7,050 nt of DNA from Bacillota bacterium (GTDB taxonomy: Bacteria > Bacillota > Clostridia > Christensenellales > Aristaeellaceae). Within the stretch, counting starts at the first letter, position 1; every line of letters starts with the position of its first letter. Location: contig JAEYPB010000092.1 in NCBI GenBank assembly GCA_023411175.1, positions 1 to 7,050 on the forward strand, written 5' to 3'. The translations under genes were made by a program, and so were the position numbers. The notes beneath the pieces were generated by a model. It saw nothing but the letters and a program-made list of their open reading frames with translations. It made no database searches and was not told where the DNA came from. Of this stretch, positions 1 to 5,216 are shown piece by piece.

Positions 1-807
1 GAGCAGCACCCCGTCCCGCCCGGCGGGCCCGTCCGGCCCCAGCGCCGCCTTGACCGCGCCCGCGCGCGCGCGCAGGCGGCCAACCGCCTCACCGCCACCC
101 CATGGAATGCCTGACTCCATACGGTCGCTCGGGTCAGTTTCAATAGCCTCGGCGCTGCCGCTTCGGAAACCTGCCGTCCCACGGCCGCACGGGTCAGCTT
201 CGGTCGCCTCGGCGCTGCTGCTTCGGAAGCCTGCCGCCCCACGGCCGCACGGGTCAGTTTTGATCGCCTCGGCGCTGCTGCTTCGGAAGCCTGCCGCCCC
301 ACGTCCGCGCGGGCGGGCACGATCAACCGCTTCACCACCGCCGCATGGAGAACCTGCTTCCGCGCCGCCGCGCGGGCGGTCATGGCCTGCGGGCCGTTCC
401 CCGGCCCGATGCCGGGCGCAGCCATCCTCGATGCCCACGGTCAGCTCCATCAGAAACCGCTCCCGAAGCAGCGCCCCGTCCTCCGAAAATATGCCGTGCC
501 CCGGCGGGTAGAACATCGGGCGGTGGTAGCCGGTGACGGCGACGATGTGAACGCCGCTCCTTTCCGAAAGGCGCATCAGCGCCGCCGCGTCCCGCCCCGC
601 GCCGCCGGGCTGCGCGTCCGCGACCGCGCCGCCGCCTGAGCTTCGGTAGTCGCAAACTTCGAGCAGCGATTTTTTCTCGTCGTCAATCAGGAGCGCCGGG
701 CTCTTCTCCGCCGCAGGTGTTTGGCGGACGATCAGGTGCTCGTGGGGCTGAAAGTGCCCGAGCGACCCGGCGTCGACCGGCCCCAGCACGGTTTGTACGT
801 CCGGCAT
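1..807 (-). CDS. Phosphotriesterase-family metal-dependent hydrolase (C-terminus beyond window, internal repeat insertion)
   Basis: Open frame from the ATG at 807-805 to the left edge without a stop; AAGGAGG lies at 818-812. Residues 9-25 read GPVDAGSLGHFQPHEHL, the family N-terminus, with H22 and H24 as the HxH metal pair. Residues of about 68-113 (GRDAAALMRLSERSGVHIVAVTGY and onward) and MELTVGIEDG ending at 129 continue the fold. The next family block, AGAVKAALGPDG with K253 as the expected carboxylated-lysine ligand, comes about 115 residues later than in ordinary members (137 in SsoPox, 169 in the Brevundimonas enzyme). The extra segment holds 20-residue repeats. Members hydrolyse phosphotriesters, lactones or phosphorylated sugar lactones in the cytoplasm; the dehydrogenase and aldolase nearby make a lactonase role plausible but unproven. 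The later histidines and aspartate lie outside the window. Family certain, substrate unknown, activity with the insertion uncertain. Confidence 0.85.
   Translation of the reverse strand, partial: MPDVQTVLGPVDAGSLGHFQPHEHLIVRQTPAAEKSPALLIDDEKKSLLEVCDYRSSGGGAVADAQPGGAGRDAAALMRLSERSGVHIVAVTGYHRPMFYPPGHGIFSEDGALLRERFLMELTVGIEDGCARHRAGERPAGHDRPRGGAEAGSPCGGGEAVDRARPRGRGAAGFRSSSAEAIKTDPCGRGAAGFRSSSAEATEADPCGRGTAGFRSGSAEAIETDPSDRMESGIPWGGGEAVGRLRARAGAVKAALGPDGPAGRDGVLL
61..360. repeat. 60-bp tandem repeat inserted in the hydrolase gene
   Basis: Three clear 60-bp units lie at 121-180, 181-240 and 241-300. Units two and three differ at about three positions; unit one differs from them at roughly eight. 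Degenerate relatives flank them at 61-120 and 301-360, with a fading partial match near 365-385. Because 60 is a multiple of three, each unit adds 20 codons without changing frame. On the coding strand the unit reads approximately GAAGFRSSSAEAIKTDPCGR. The two outer units resemble each other (CAACCGC-TCACC, CATGGA) more than the central ones, which suggests outward decay of an older array with recent central expansion. Confidence 0.9.
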
Positions 808-810
808 AGG

Positions 811-895
811 CCCTCCTTTGATGCAAAGAAGCAATATCACATTGTCACTACAAAGAACCCGATAGAATCATATCACAACGCCGGGAGCCCGTCAA
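811..895 (-). promoter_or_regulatory. Promoter and leader of the phosphotriesterase-family gene
   Basis: On the minus strand TTGACG (895-890) and TATGAT (872-867) are separated by exactly 17 nt, a strong sigma-A promoter. The leader is about 50 nt and ends in AAGGAGG (818-812). The octamer GTGACAAT lies at 848-841 downstream of the expected start of transcription. The same octamer sits downstream of the gntR -10 box, so it is a candidate operator. Part of it can pair in the imperfect palindrome CAAT-ATCAC-ATTG (834-846). Confidence 0.8.
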
Positions 896-962
896 GCCCC
901 CGGCGGATAAATTAGAAACGGCTGTCCCGGCTTTCCTTTCGGGTTGTCTGCGTCACGCAGGG

Positions 963-1153
963 GCGTCGGTCAGAAGCCCCACGTTACGGGGATGAAGTCC
1001 CGACCCAGGGTTTTCCTTAGCCCCCGTCCCGGGAATGAAGTCCCGTCCGCGGGGTTTTTCTTTTCCACGCGCTGGCGTCGGTCGGAAGCCCGGCGTCACG
1101 GAGAAGTCCCGTCCGCAGGTTTTTCTTTTTCACACGCTGGTGTCGATCAGCAG
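963..1153. repeat. Direct repeats downstream of, and overlapping, the gntR 3' end
   Basis: GAAGTCCCG recurs at 994-1002, 1037-1045 and 1103-1111, each followed by a GG-TTTTTC-like run. GCGTCGGTC(A/G)GAAGCCC occurs at 963-979 and 1075-1091. The block 1055-1083 matches 1120-1148 at about 25 of 29 positions with a 65-bp offset. The second of these includes the gntR stop codon and last codons. No transcription terminator with a clear T tract is visible for gntR here. Small hairpins such as CTGCG-TCA-CGCAG (948-960) occur. Confidence 0.75.
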
Positions 1154-1885
1154 CGTGACCTCAAAGCGGTTGCGGTCGCCCCGGTAGCGGGCCAGCGAGT
1201 ATTCGATGGGCTCGTCGTTCTGGTTGTAGCCGACGGTGGTGAAGAAGTGAATGGGCCTGCCCCGGCTGACGCCGAGGTAGTTGGCGTCCTGGGAGTTGGC
1301 GGCGACGGCCTCCAGCACGCGGTTGACGCGGCAAATGCGCGTCTCCTCGCTGGTGGCGAGCACGTTGTACAGCGACTCCTTCGAAAAATCGTGCCCCATC
1401 ACGAAGGCGCACTTGTCGTAGGGCAGGTAGGTTTCGACGGTGACGATGGGGTCCTCGTCGGCGAAGCGCACGCGGCTCAGATAGATGCACTTCTCGCCCG
1501 GCGGCATGTCGAAGTGGGCGGCGACGCGCTCCGGCATCGTGACCACCTCGAAGGCCAGCATTTTGGTGGACGGCTTGCAGCCGGTGCGCTCGATCTGTTC
1601 GTTGAAGGTTTCGAGCCGCTTGATGAAGTCCTGCTTGATCTTGACCCGGGCGACAAAGGTGCCCTTGGACTTGATCCGGTACAGCCAGCCCTCCTGCACC
1701 AGCTCGGTGATCGCCTGGCGCACGGTGGTGCGGCTGATCTTGAACATCTCGGACAGTTCTTTTTCGGTGGGGATCAACCCGTCCACCGGGTAGCCCCCGC
1801 TCTTGATCTCTTGAAGGAGCAGGCTTTTGAGCTGAAAGTACAGCGGGATCGGTACGGACTTGTCCAGTTTTTGCAGGCTGAGCAT
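1130..1885 (-). CDS. GntR-family (HutC subfamily) transcriptional regulator with UTRA domain
   Basis: 251 residues, close to the usual 240-250 of the family. Residues 13-79 form the winged helix: IPLYFQLKSLLLQEI, then IPTEKELSEMFKISRTTVRQAI as the helix-turn-helix, and GTFVA ending the wing. Residues of about 95-245 fit the UTRA ligand-binding domain (PGEKCIYLSRVRFADEDPIV; late block DEPIEYSLARYRGDRNRFEV). Such regulators bind DNA as dimers and release it when a sugar, amino sugar or phosphorylated metabolite binds UTRA. The start at 1885 has an A-free G-run ribosome site (1897-1893). The gene lies between the minus-strand hydrolase gene and the divergent gldA-eda pair, and shares promoter motifs with both, so it is the likely local regulator. 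The ligand cannot be read from sequence. Confidence 0.93.
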   Translation of the reverse strand: MLSLQKLDKSVPIPLYFQLKSLLLQEIKSGGYPVDGLIPTEKELSEMFKISRTTVRQAITELVQEGWLYRIKSKGTFVARVKIKQDFIKRLETFNEQIERTGCKPSTKMLAFEVVTMPERVAAHFDMPPGEKCIYLSRVRFADEDPIVTVETYLPYDKCAFVMGHDFSKESLYNVLATSEETRICRVNRVLEAVAANSQDANYLGVSRGRPIHFFTTVGYNQNDEPIEYSLARYRGDRNRFEVTLLIDTSV

Positions 1886-1908
1886 CCCAAAACCCCCATC
1901 ATCAGCGC

Positions 1909-1925
1909 ATAACGCTTATTGTCAC
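1909..1925. promoter_or_regulatory. Candidate operator in the gntR leader
   Basis: On the minus strand GTGACAAT (1925-1918) overlaps ATAAGCGTTAT (1919-1909), an inverted repeat ATAA-N3-TTAT. It lies 6-23 nt beyond the -10 box, where a bound repressor would block initiation or early elongation. The octamer recurs in the hydrolase leader. The ATAACG-TTAT core recurs in the gldA leader as ATAACGTTAT. Binding by the neighbouring GntR protein is inferred from this sharing. Confidence 0.5.
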
Positions 1926-1931
1926 ATCATT

Positions 1932-1959
1932 AGTATATCATGAATCCGCCTGCGCGCAA
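1932..1959 (-). promoter_or_regulatory. gntR promoter
   Basis: On the minus strand TATACT (1937-1932) is a good -10 box. TTGCGC (1959-1954), 16 nt upstream, is a weaker -35. Transcription would start near 1925, giving a leader of about 40 nt. Confidence 0.6.
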
Positions 1960-1977
1960 TCCCCGTCGAATAATTTT

Positions 1978-1999
1978 ACCCGCCTCCCCGGGTTTTTTT
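1978..1999 (+). terminator. Weak terminator-like hairpin
   Basis: ACCCG (1978-1982) and CGGGT (1989-1993) can pair around a six-base loop and are followed by six further T residues. No plus-strand gene precedes it, so it may only insulate the gldA promoter or be a by-product of the flanking repeat. Confidence 0.35.
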
Positions 2000-2204
2000 C
2001 AGGGCAGACCCCTGCGGCACGGAATTGGAGCCCGGAGACTTTTGTGAATAGCCCCCTGCGGCACGGATTCGGAGCCCGGGGATTCTTCTGAACAGCCCCT
2101 TGCGGCGGGATCCTCTGAACGATTCATGCGGTACGGATTTGGAGCCAGGGGATTTTTCTGAACGGTTCCTGCGGCGTGGATTTGCCGCCTCCCCGGAAAT
2201 TTTC
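1980..2204. repeat. 44-bp tandem array bracketed by direct repeats, between divergent promoters
   Basis: Units of 44-45 bp, with a core like CCCCTGCGGCACGGATT, then GGAGCCCGGGGA and TTCTGAA, lie at 2005-2049, 2050-2093 and 2121-2164. A shortened unit lies at 2094-2120 and a partial one at 2165-2182. The array is flanked by an exact 12-bp direct repeat CCGCCTCCCCGG at 1980-1991 and 2185-2196, each followed by a T-rich run. No gene is credible here. Translations across it are repetitive by-products of the array. Confidence 0.85.
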
Positions 2205-2218
2205 ACTCCGGGGCGGCG
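2186..2218. other. Hairpin just upstream of the gldA promoter
   Basis: CGCC-T-CCCCGGA (2186-2197) pairs with TCCGGGG-C-GGCG (2207-2218): eleven base pairs with one T-C mismatch and a nine-base loop. It ends six bases before the -35 box. It could be a protein-binding inverted repeat or part of the repeat family that brackets the 44-bp array. Confidence 0.65.
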
Positions 2219-2223
2219 CGAGG

Positions 2224-2252
2224 TTGACAAACCGGCGGCGCGGGGCTATACT
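2224..2252 (+). promoter_or_regulatory. gldA promoter (sigma-A consensus)
   Basis: TTGACA (2224-2229), a 17-nt spacer, and TATACT (2247-2252) form a near-perfect sigma-A promoter. The spacer is very GC-rich. The 16 nt at 2233-2248 are identical to 5290-5305 in the promoter of the ArsR-type gene. Confidence 0.9.
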
Positions 2253-2263
2253 GATCGCAATGG

Positions 2264-2287
2264 TTATTATGTCATAACGTTATAACG
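2264..2287 (+). promoter_or_regulatory. Overlapping palindromes, candidate operator in the gldA leader
   Basis: Three short palindromes overlap directly after the expected transcription start: TTATGTCATAA (2267-2277), ATAACGTTAT (2274-2283) and CGTTATAACG (2278-2287). The site is AT-rich in an otherwise GC-rich region. It shares the ATAACG-TTAT core with the gntR leader. This is the expected position for repression by the divergently encoded GntR protein. The SD GGGGAGG (2292-2298) follows immediately. Confidence 0.55.
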
Positions 2288-2306
2288 TATAGGGGAGGGT
2301 ATCGTC

Positions 2307-3434
2307 ATGGCTTACGTTCCGGCACCCGTCCGCGCCTGGGGTTCCCCCAGCCGCTACATTCAGGGCCCCAACCTCATGAACGACCTGGAGAAGTTCACCC
2401 GCGTCTACGGCCTCAGGGTGGCGGCGGTCATCGACCAGTTCTTCTTTGAAAAGCTGACCGCCGAATTGAAGGCGCGGTTCGCCGGCACCGGCTCCGAAAT
2501 CGAGACGGTGGTGTACAATAGCGAAGTCACCGAGCGGCAGATTGACGAGACCACCGAAAAGCTTAAGCCCTTCGCGCCCACGGTGGTGGTGGGCATCGGC
2601 GGCGGCAAGACGCTGGATACGGCCAAGGCCGTGGCCGACAACTTCAACGCGCCGGTGGTGATCTGCCCCACATCCGCCTCCACCGACGCGCCCACCAGCG
2701 CGCTTTCCGTCATCTACAAGGAGAGCGGCGAGCACTCCCACGCCCGCCACTACCCGGCCAACCCCAACCTGGTGCTGATGGATACCACCATCATCGCCAA
2801 GGCTCCCATCCGCTTTCTGGTGTCGGGCATGGGCGACGCGCTGGCCACGGTGTTCGAGGCCCGCGCCAACGACCTGGCCGACCACGGCAACTACATCAAC
2901 GAAGCCCAAGGCCCCTTCCGGCGTCCCAAGACCGCGATGATCGTCGCCCAGGCCTGCTACGACACGCTGATGGAGTGCGGCGTACAGGCCAAGATCGCGG
3001 CGGAGAAGGGGCTCGTCACCGAGGCGGTGGAGAACATCATCGAATGCAACACGCTGATGAGCGGGCTGGGCTTTGAAAACACCGGCTGCGCGGGCGCGCA
3101 TTCGGTGGGCGACGGCATCACGGGCCTTCCGGCGGGCGCGAAATCGCTGCACGGTGAGCGCGTGGCCTTCGGCACAATCTGCCAGCTGGTGGCCGAGGGC
3201 GCGAGCCGCGCGCTGATCGAGGAGGTCGTCTCCTTCTGCCTGGACGTGGGGCTGCCGGTGACCCTCGAGGATCTGTGGGTTGAGAAGACGCCGGAGAACC
3301 TCAAGGTCATCGCCGAGACCAGCATGCATTCGTTCTGGAACGCCGAGCCGTTCAACATCTCGCTTGACCGGATCATCGACGTGGTGCTCTCCGGCGACGC
3401 CATCGGCGCGTACTACAAGGCGAAGCGCGGCTAA
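2307..3434 (+). CDS. gldA: Glycerol dehydrogenase-family NAD-dependent alcohol dehydrogenase
   Basis: 375 residues, the usual GldA length of about 365-370. The family oxidises glycerol to dihydroxyacetone with NAD, or reduces related ketoses, using a zinc ion in the cytoplasm. The nucleotide-binding motif GIGGGKTLDTAK is at 96-107, and the STDAPTSALSVIY block follows at 125-137. The metal ligands match the Bacillus stearothermophilus enzyme in context: D177 (SGMGDA), H265 (GCAGAHSVGDG) and H282 (KSLHGER). The ATG at 2307 has GGGGAGG eight bases upstream and a consensus promoter. It is followed at 153 bp by the aldolase gene with no T-tract terminator between, so the two are probably co-transcribed. 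The aldolase and hydrolase nearby suggest that the true substrate may be another polyol or sugar. Family very secure, substrate less so. Confidence 0.9.
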   Translation: MAYVPAPVRAWGSPSRYIQGPNLMNDLEKFTRVYGLRVAAVIDQFFFEKLTAELKARFAGTGSEIETVVYNSEVTERQIDETTEKLKPFAPTVVVGIGGGKTLDTAKAVADNFNAPVVICPTSASTDAPTSALSVIYKESGEHSHARHYPANPNLVLMDTTIIAKAPIRFLVSGMGDALATVFEARANDLADHGNYINEAQGPFRRPKTAMIVAQACYDTLMECGVQAKIAAEKGLVTEAVENIIECNTLMSGLGFENTGCAGAHSVGDGITGLPAGAKSLHGERVAFGTICQLVAEGASRALIEEVVSFCLDVGLPVTLEDLWVEKTPENLKVIAETSMHSFWNAEPFNISLDRIIDVVLSGDAIGAYYKAKRG

Positions 3435-3464
3435 ATCGCAAGGGCTTTTGACGCGTAAAGAGAA

Positions 3465-3540
3465 GCCTGCGCGCGCCTGAAAGCCTCTGGGGTTTTCCCT
3501 CGGAGGGAGTCGGGCCGCGCGGGAAGAGAACGCGGCGCAT
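3465..3540 (+). repeat. GCCTGAA hairpin element, copy 1 (diverged), in the gldA-eda gap
   Basis: The 18 nt GCCTGCGCGCGCCTGAAA at 3465-3482 are repeated exactly at 4251-4268, with similar flanks on both sides (AAAG-GAAG before, CTCTGGG and TTTTCC after). This copy's inner stem is imperfect. A second fold, CCCTC-GGAGGG (3497-3507), is possible. The family recurs at 6361-6400 and 6446-6488. Confidence 0.65.
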
Positions 3541-3553
3541 TCATTAAGGAAGC

Positions 3554-3570
3554 CCCGCCGGGACGGCGGG
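3554..3570 (+). other. Hairpin abutting the eda ribosome binding site
   Basis: CCCGCCG (3554-3560) and CGGCGGG (3564-3570) form a perfect seven-pair all-GC stem with a three-base loop. It ends three bases before the AAGGAG ribosome site (3574-3579). It lacks a T tract, so it is not a terminator. It could stall 3' exonucleases or affect ribosome access and set the ratio of the two enzymes. Confidence 0.6.
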
Positions 3571-3587
3571 ATCAAGGAGCGAATGGG

Positions 3588-4208
3588 ATGAGCGTTTTTC
3601 AGGAGATCGCGGCGGTCGGCGTGGTGCCGGTCATCAAGCTGGACGACCCGTCCGATGCGGCGCCGCTGGCGCGGGCGCTGAAGGCGGGCGGCGTGCCGGT
3701 GGCGGAGGTCACCTTCCGCACATCGGCGGCGGAGGAATCCATCCGGCGCATCGCCTCGGAGGTGGAGGGCGTGCTGCTCGGCGCGGGCACCGTGCTGACG
3801 GCGGAGCAGGCCGAGCGGGCGCACCGGGCCGGCGCGCGGTTCATCGTATCGCCGGGCTTTGACGCGGACGTGGTGCGCGCGAGCCTCGCCCTCGGGATGG
3901 ACGTGCTGCCCGGCTGCGCCACGCCCACCGAGATCATGGCGGCCATAAAGCTGGGGCTGAAGGCTGTAAAATTCTTCCCGGCGTCGGTGTACGGCGGCCT
4001 TGCCGGCATCAAGGCGCTGGCGGCGGCGTTTCCGGGGCTCGGCTTCGTGCCCACCGGCGGCGTCGGGTCGAAGAACCTGGCGGAATTTCTGGGCTTTTCC
4101 CCGATCCTCGCCTGCGGCGGCAGCTGGATGGTGAACACAAAGGATCTGGACGAGACCACCCGCCTCTCGGCCGAGGCCCGCGACATCGTGCGGTCGGTCA
4201 GGGGGTAA
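3588..4208 (+). CDS. eda: 2-dehydro-3-deoxy-phosphogluconate (KDPG/KDPGal-type) aldolase
   Basis: 206 residues, normal for the class I KDPG aldolase family (Eda/DgoA). It cleaves a 2-keto-3-deoxy-6-phospho sugar acid to pyruvate and glyceraldehyde 3-phosphate in the cytoplasm. Catalytic residues align with E. coli Eda at a constant offset of five: E40 in VAEVTFRT (E45), K128 in VKFFPAS as the Schiff-base lysine (K133), and T156 in VPTGGV (T161). R44 and the GAGTV and LPGCATPTE blocks are also present. The start has AAGGAG eight bases upstream (3574-3579). It is second in a likely gldA-eda transcript ending at 4404. No phosphogluconate dehydratase or sugar-acid kinase is present, so substrate stereochemistry (gluconate or galactonate series) cannot be decided. 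Confidence 0.93.
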   Translation: MSVFQEIAAVGVVPVIKLDDPSDAAPLARALKAGGVPVAEVTFRTSAAEESIRRIASEVEGVLLGAGTVLTAEQAERAHRAGARFIVSPGFDADVVRASLALGMDVLPGCATPTEIMAAIKLGLKAVKFFPASVYGGLAGIKALAAAFPGLGFVPTGGVGSKNLAEFLGFSPILACGGSWMVNTKDLDETTRLSAEARDIVRSVRG

Positions 4209-4209
4209 G

Positions 4210-4240
4210 GCATCGAAAAACCCTTCGGCTTTTCCGATGC
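4210..4240 (+). other. Hairpin directly after the eda stop
   Basis: GCATCG (4210-4215) pairs with CGATGC (4235-4240), continuing inward with AAAA/TTTT and CC/GG around a TTC loop, with two single mismatches. It begins two bases after the stop codon. The GC core followed by TTTT resembles a terminator with a complementary A tract, possibly bidirectional. A stronger terminator follows at 4377-4404. The hairpin after the ArsR-type gene (6316-6348) has the same plan. Confidence 0.6.
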
Positions 4241-4250
4241 AAAGGAAAGA

Positions 4251-4337
4251 GCCTGCGCGCGCCTGAAATTCTCTGGGATTTCCGGGCGGCGTACTGACCA
4301 AAGGTGTGGATAGCGCCCGGCGTACACGCCGCCGGGC
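4251..4337 (+). repeat. GCCTGAA hairpin element, copy 2, with adjacent hairpin
   Basis: The element starts with the 18 nt shared with 3465-3482. It then shows GAAAT/ATTTC pairing (4264-4282), a CCGGGCGGC tail and CTGAC (4294-4298), the layout seen in the two copies after 6361. A separate stem GCCCGG (4315-4320) with CCGGGC (4332-4337) follows. Confidence 0.65.
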
Positions 4338-4376
4338 ACGATTGAAACCCCGCGGGGGACTTTGCTGATGGTCTGG

Positions 4377-4404
4377 ATTCCGGCGCGAAAGCGCCGGAAT
4401 TTTT
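4377..4404 (+). terminator. Rho-independent terminator of gldA-eda
   Basis: ATTCCGGCGC (4377-4386) pairs perfectly with GCGCCGGAAT (4391-4400) around a GAAA tetraloop; five T residues run 4400-4404. This ten-pair stem is the clear end of the gldA-eda transcript. Confidence 0.9.
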
Positions 4405-4423
4405 GGCTTGTTAACGAACAGCC

Positions 4424-4462
4424 AACTTAGACCGCGCGTAAAATCGCCGGATATGCTAAGTT
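4424..4462 (+). promoter_or_regulatory. Possible sigma-28-like promoter flanked by an inverted repeat
   Basis: TAGA (4428-4431), a 14-nt gap and GCCGGATAT (4446-4454) resemble the Bacillus sigma-D pattern TAAA-N15-GCCGATAT, each box with one deviation. No good sigma-A promoter is seen before the gene at 4510. The exact seven-base inverted repeat AACTTAG (4424-4430) and CTAAGTT (4456-4462) brackets the site and could be an operator or a leader hairpin. Confidence 0.4.
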
Positions 4463-4509
4463 TTGGGGGAGATCGGCCGAAATAAGAATTGAACGAAGGA
4501 GGAGAGCAC

Positions 4510-5139
4510 ATGATTTCCGATATCAAGGCCAGCCAGATCAGCGGCGCGACCCCGGTTTCCGCCGTGAAGCCGCGGCCTTCCGCTGCCGTCTCGCAGGCCT
4601 CGCAGGCCTCGCAGGGCTCACAGATCTCACAGGCCTCGCAGGAGGCTCAGGCCGAGCGCGCGGGGAGCGGCGACGCCGTTTCGCTGGGCTCCGCGAAGAG
4701 CGACGCGGGAACCTACAACCGGACCGCGCGGAAGCTGAGCGCCTCCGATGTGGACGCCCTCAAGGCCGCGGCGGATCAGCGGTACGAGAACCTGCTGGCG
4801 CTGGTGAAGCAGCTTCTGAACAAGCAGGGCGAGACATCAAAGCGCGCCCTGGGCATCGAGCGCACCAATGCGAAGTCCGTCACCGAAGCGCAGGCCGCCA
4901 TCTCCGAGGATGGCGAGTGGGGCGTCAAGGCGGTCAGCGACCGGATTGTTCAGTTCGCCATCGCCGCGTCCGGCGGCGACAAGGGCAAGTATGAGACGCT
5001 GAAGGCCGCCATCGACAAGGGCTTCCAGCAGGCCGCGAAGGCGCTGGGCGGCGAGCTTCCCGGCATCAGCCAGGAGACTTACAAGGAAACGATGCGAAAG
5101 CTCGACGAGTGGAAGAACGGCGAGAGCCAGAGCGCGTAA
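4510..5139 (+). CDS. Uncharacterised cysteine-free protein with Ser-Gln repeats, possibly flagellum-related or secreted
   Basis: 209 residues. The ATG at 4510 is chosen over the in-frame TTG at 4489 because AAGGAGGAG (4496-4504) sits correctly before it and overlaps the longer version. The N-terminus (1-60) is low in complexity and probably disordered, with SQASQASQGSQISQASQEAQ at 28-47. GDAVSLGSA (54-62) recalls the D-V-LS motif of flagellar export substrates such as FlgM. Residues of about 78-209 look helical, with a conserved-looking end: VSDRIVQFAIAASGGDKGK, then AIDKGFQQAAKALGG-ELPGISQETY and MRKLDEW. I recall similar C-terminal blocks in unnamed proteins of motile bacteria, but cannot name a family. 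No signal peptide, membrane segment or cysteine is seen. It stands alone between terminators. Function unknown. Confidence 0.85.
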   Translation: MISDIKASQISGATPVSAVKPRPSAAVSQASQASQGSQISQASQEAQAERAGSGDAVSLGSAKSDAGTYNRTARKLSASDVDALKAAADQRYENLLALVKQLLNKQGETSKRALGIERTNAKSVTEAQAAISEDGEWGVKAVSDRIVQFAIAASGGDKGKYETLKAAIDKGFQQAAKALGGELPGISQETYKETMRKLDEWKNGESQSA

Positions 5140-5141
5140 TT

Positions 5142-5212
5142 CCTCCGGCTTCGTAAGGCAATGAAAACCTGCGGAAGCATCTTTTCGTTGTGCCGCCGGA
5201 TTTGATTGGATG
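5142..5212 (-). repeat. Inverted, diverged copy of the right-end repeat element
   Basis: Starting three bases after the stop codon, 5142-5191 matches the reverse complement of 6827-6876 at about 42 of 50 positions. It includes a CAATGAAAA/TTTTCGTTG stem (5159-5167, 5182-5190). Directly after it, 22 nt at 5191-5212 match exactly the reverse complement of 6683-6704. In the right-end region the two modules have the same order but lie about 120 bp apart, so this copy lacks the intervening part. Confidence 0.8.
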
Positions 5213-5216
5213 TGGG

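Noticed and set aside
50..655. Several short frames on both strands over the left end
   Set aside because: They are other-frame readings of the phosphotriesterase-family gene, whose motifs fix the true frame. Their periodic peptides only reflect the 60-bp repeat.
944..1912. Plus-strand open frame opposite gntR
   Set aside because: Its first part is translated repeat DNA and the rest is antisense to the UTRA regulator. No ribosome site.
2005..2182. CRISPR-like array
   Set aside because: Units are contiguous and diverged throughout, with no unique spacers between constant repeats and no cas genes.
4489..4509. Upstream TTG start for the Ser-Gln repeat protein
   Set aside because: The 21 extra bases contain the AAGGAGGAG ribosome site, which is placed for the ATG at 4510.
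2280..4526. Very long minus-strand open frame (748 codons) opposite gldA and eda
   Set aside because: It is antisense to two genes with complete catalytic motifs, has arginine- and histidine-rich low-complexity translation, and no ribosome site or promoter. GC-rich codon use on the other strand explains it.
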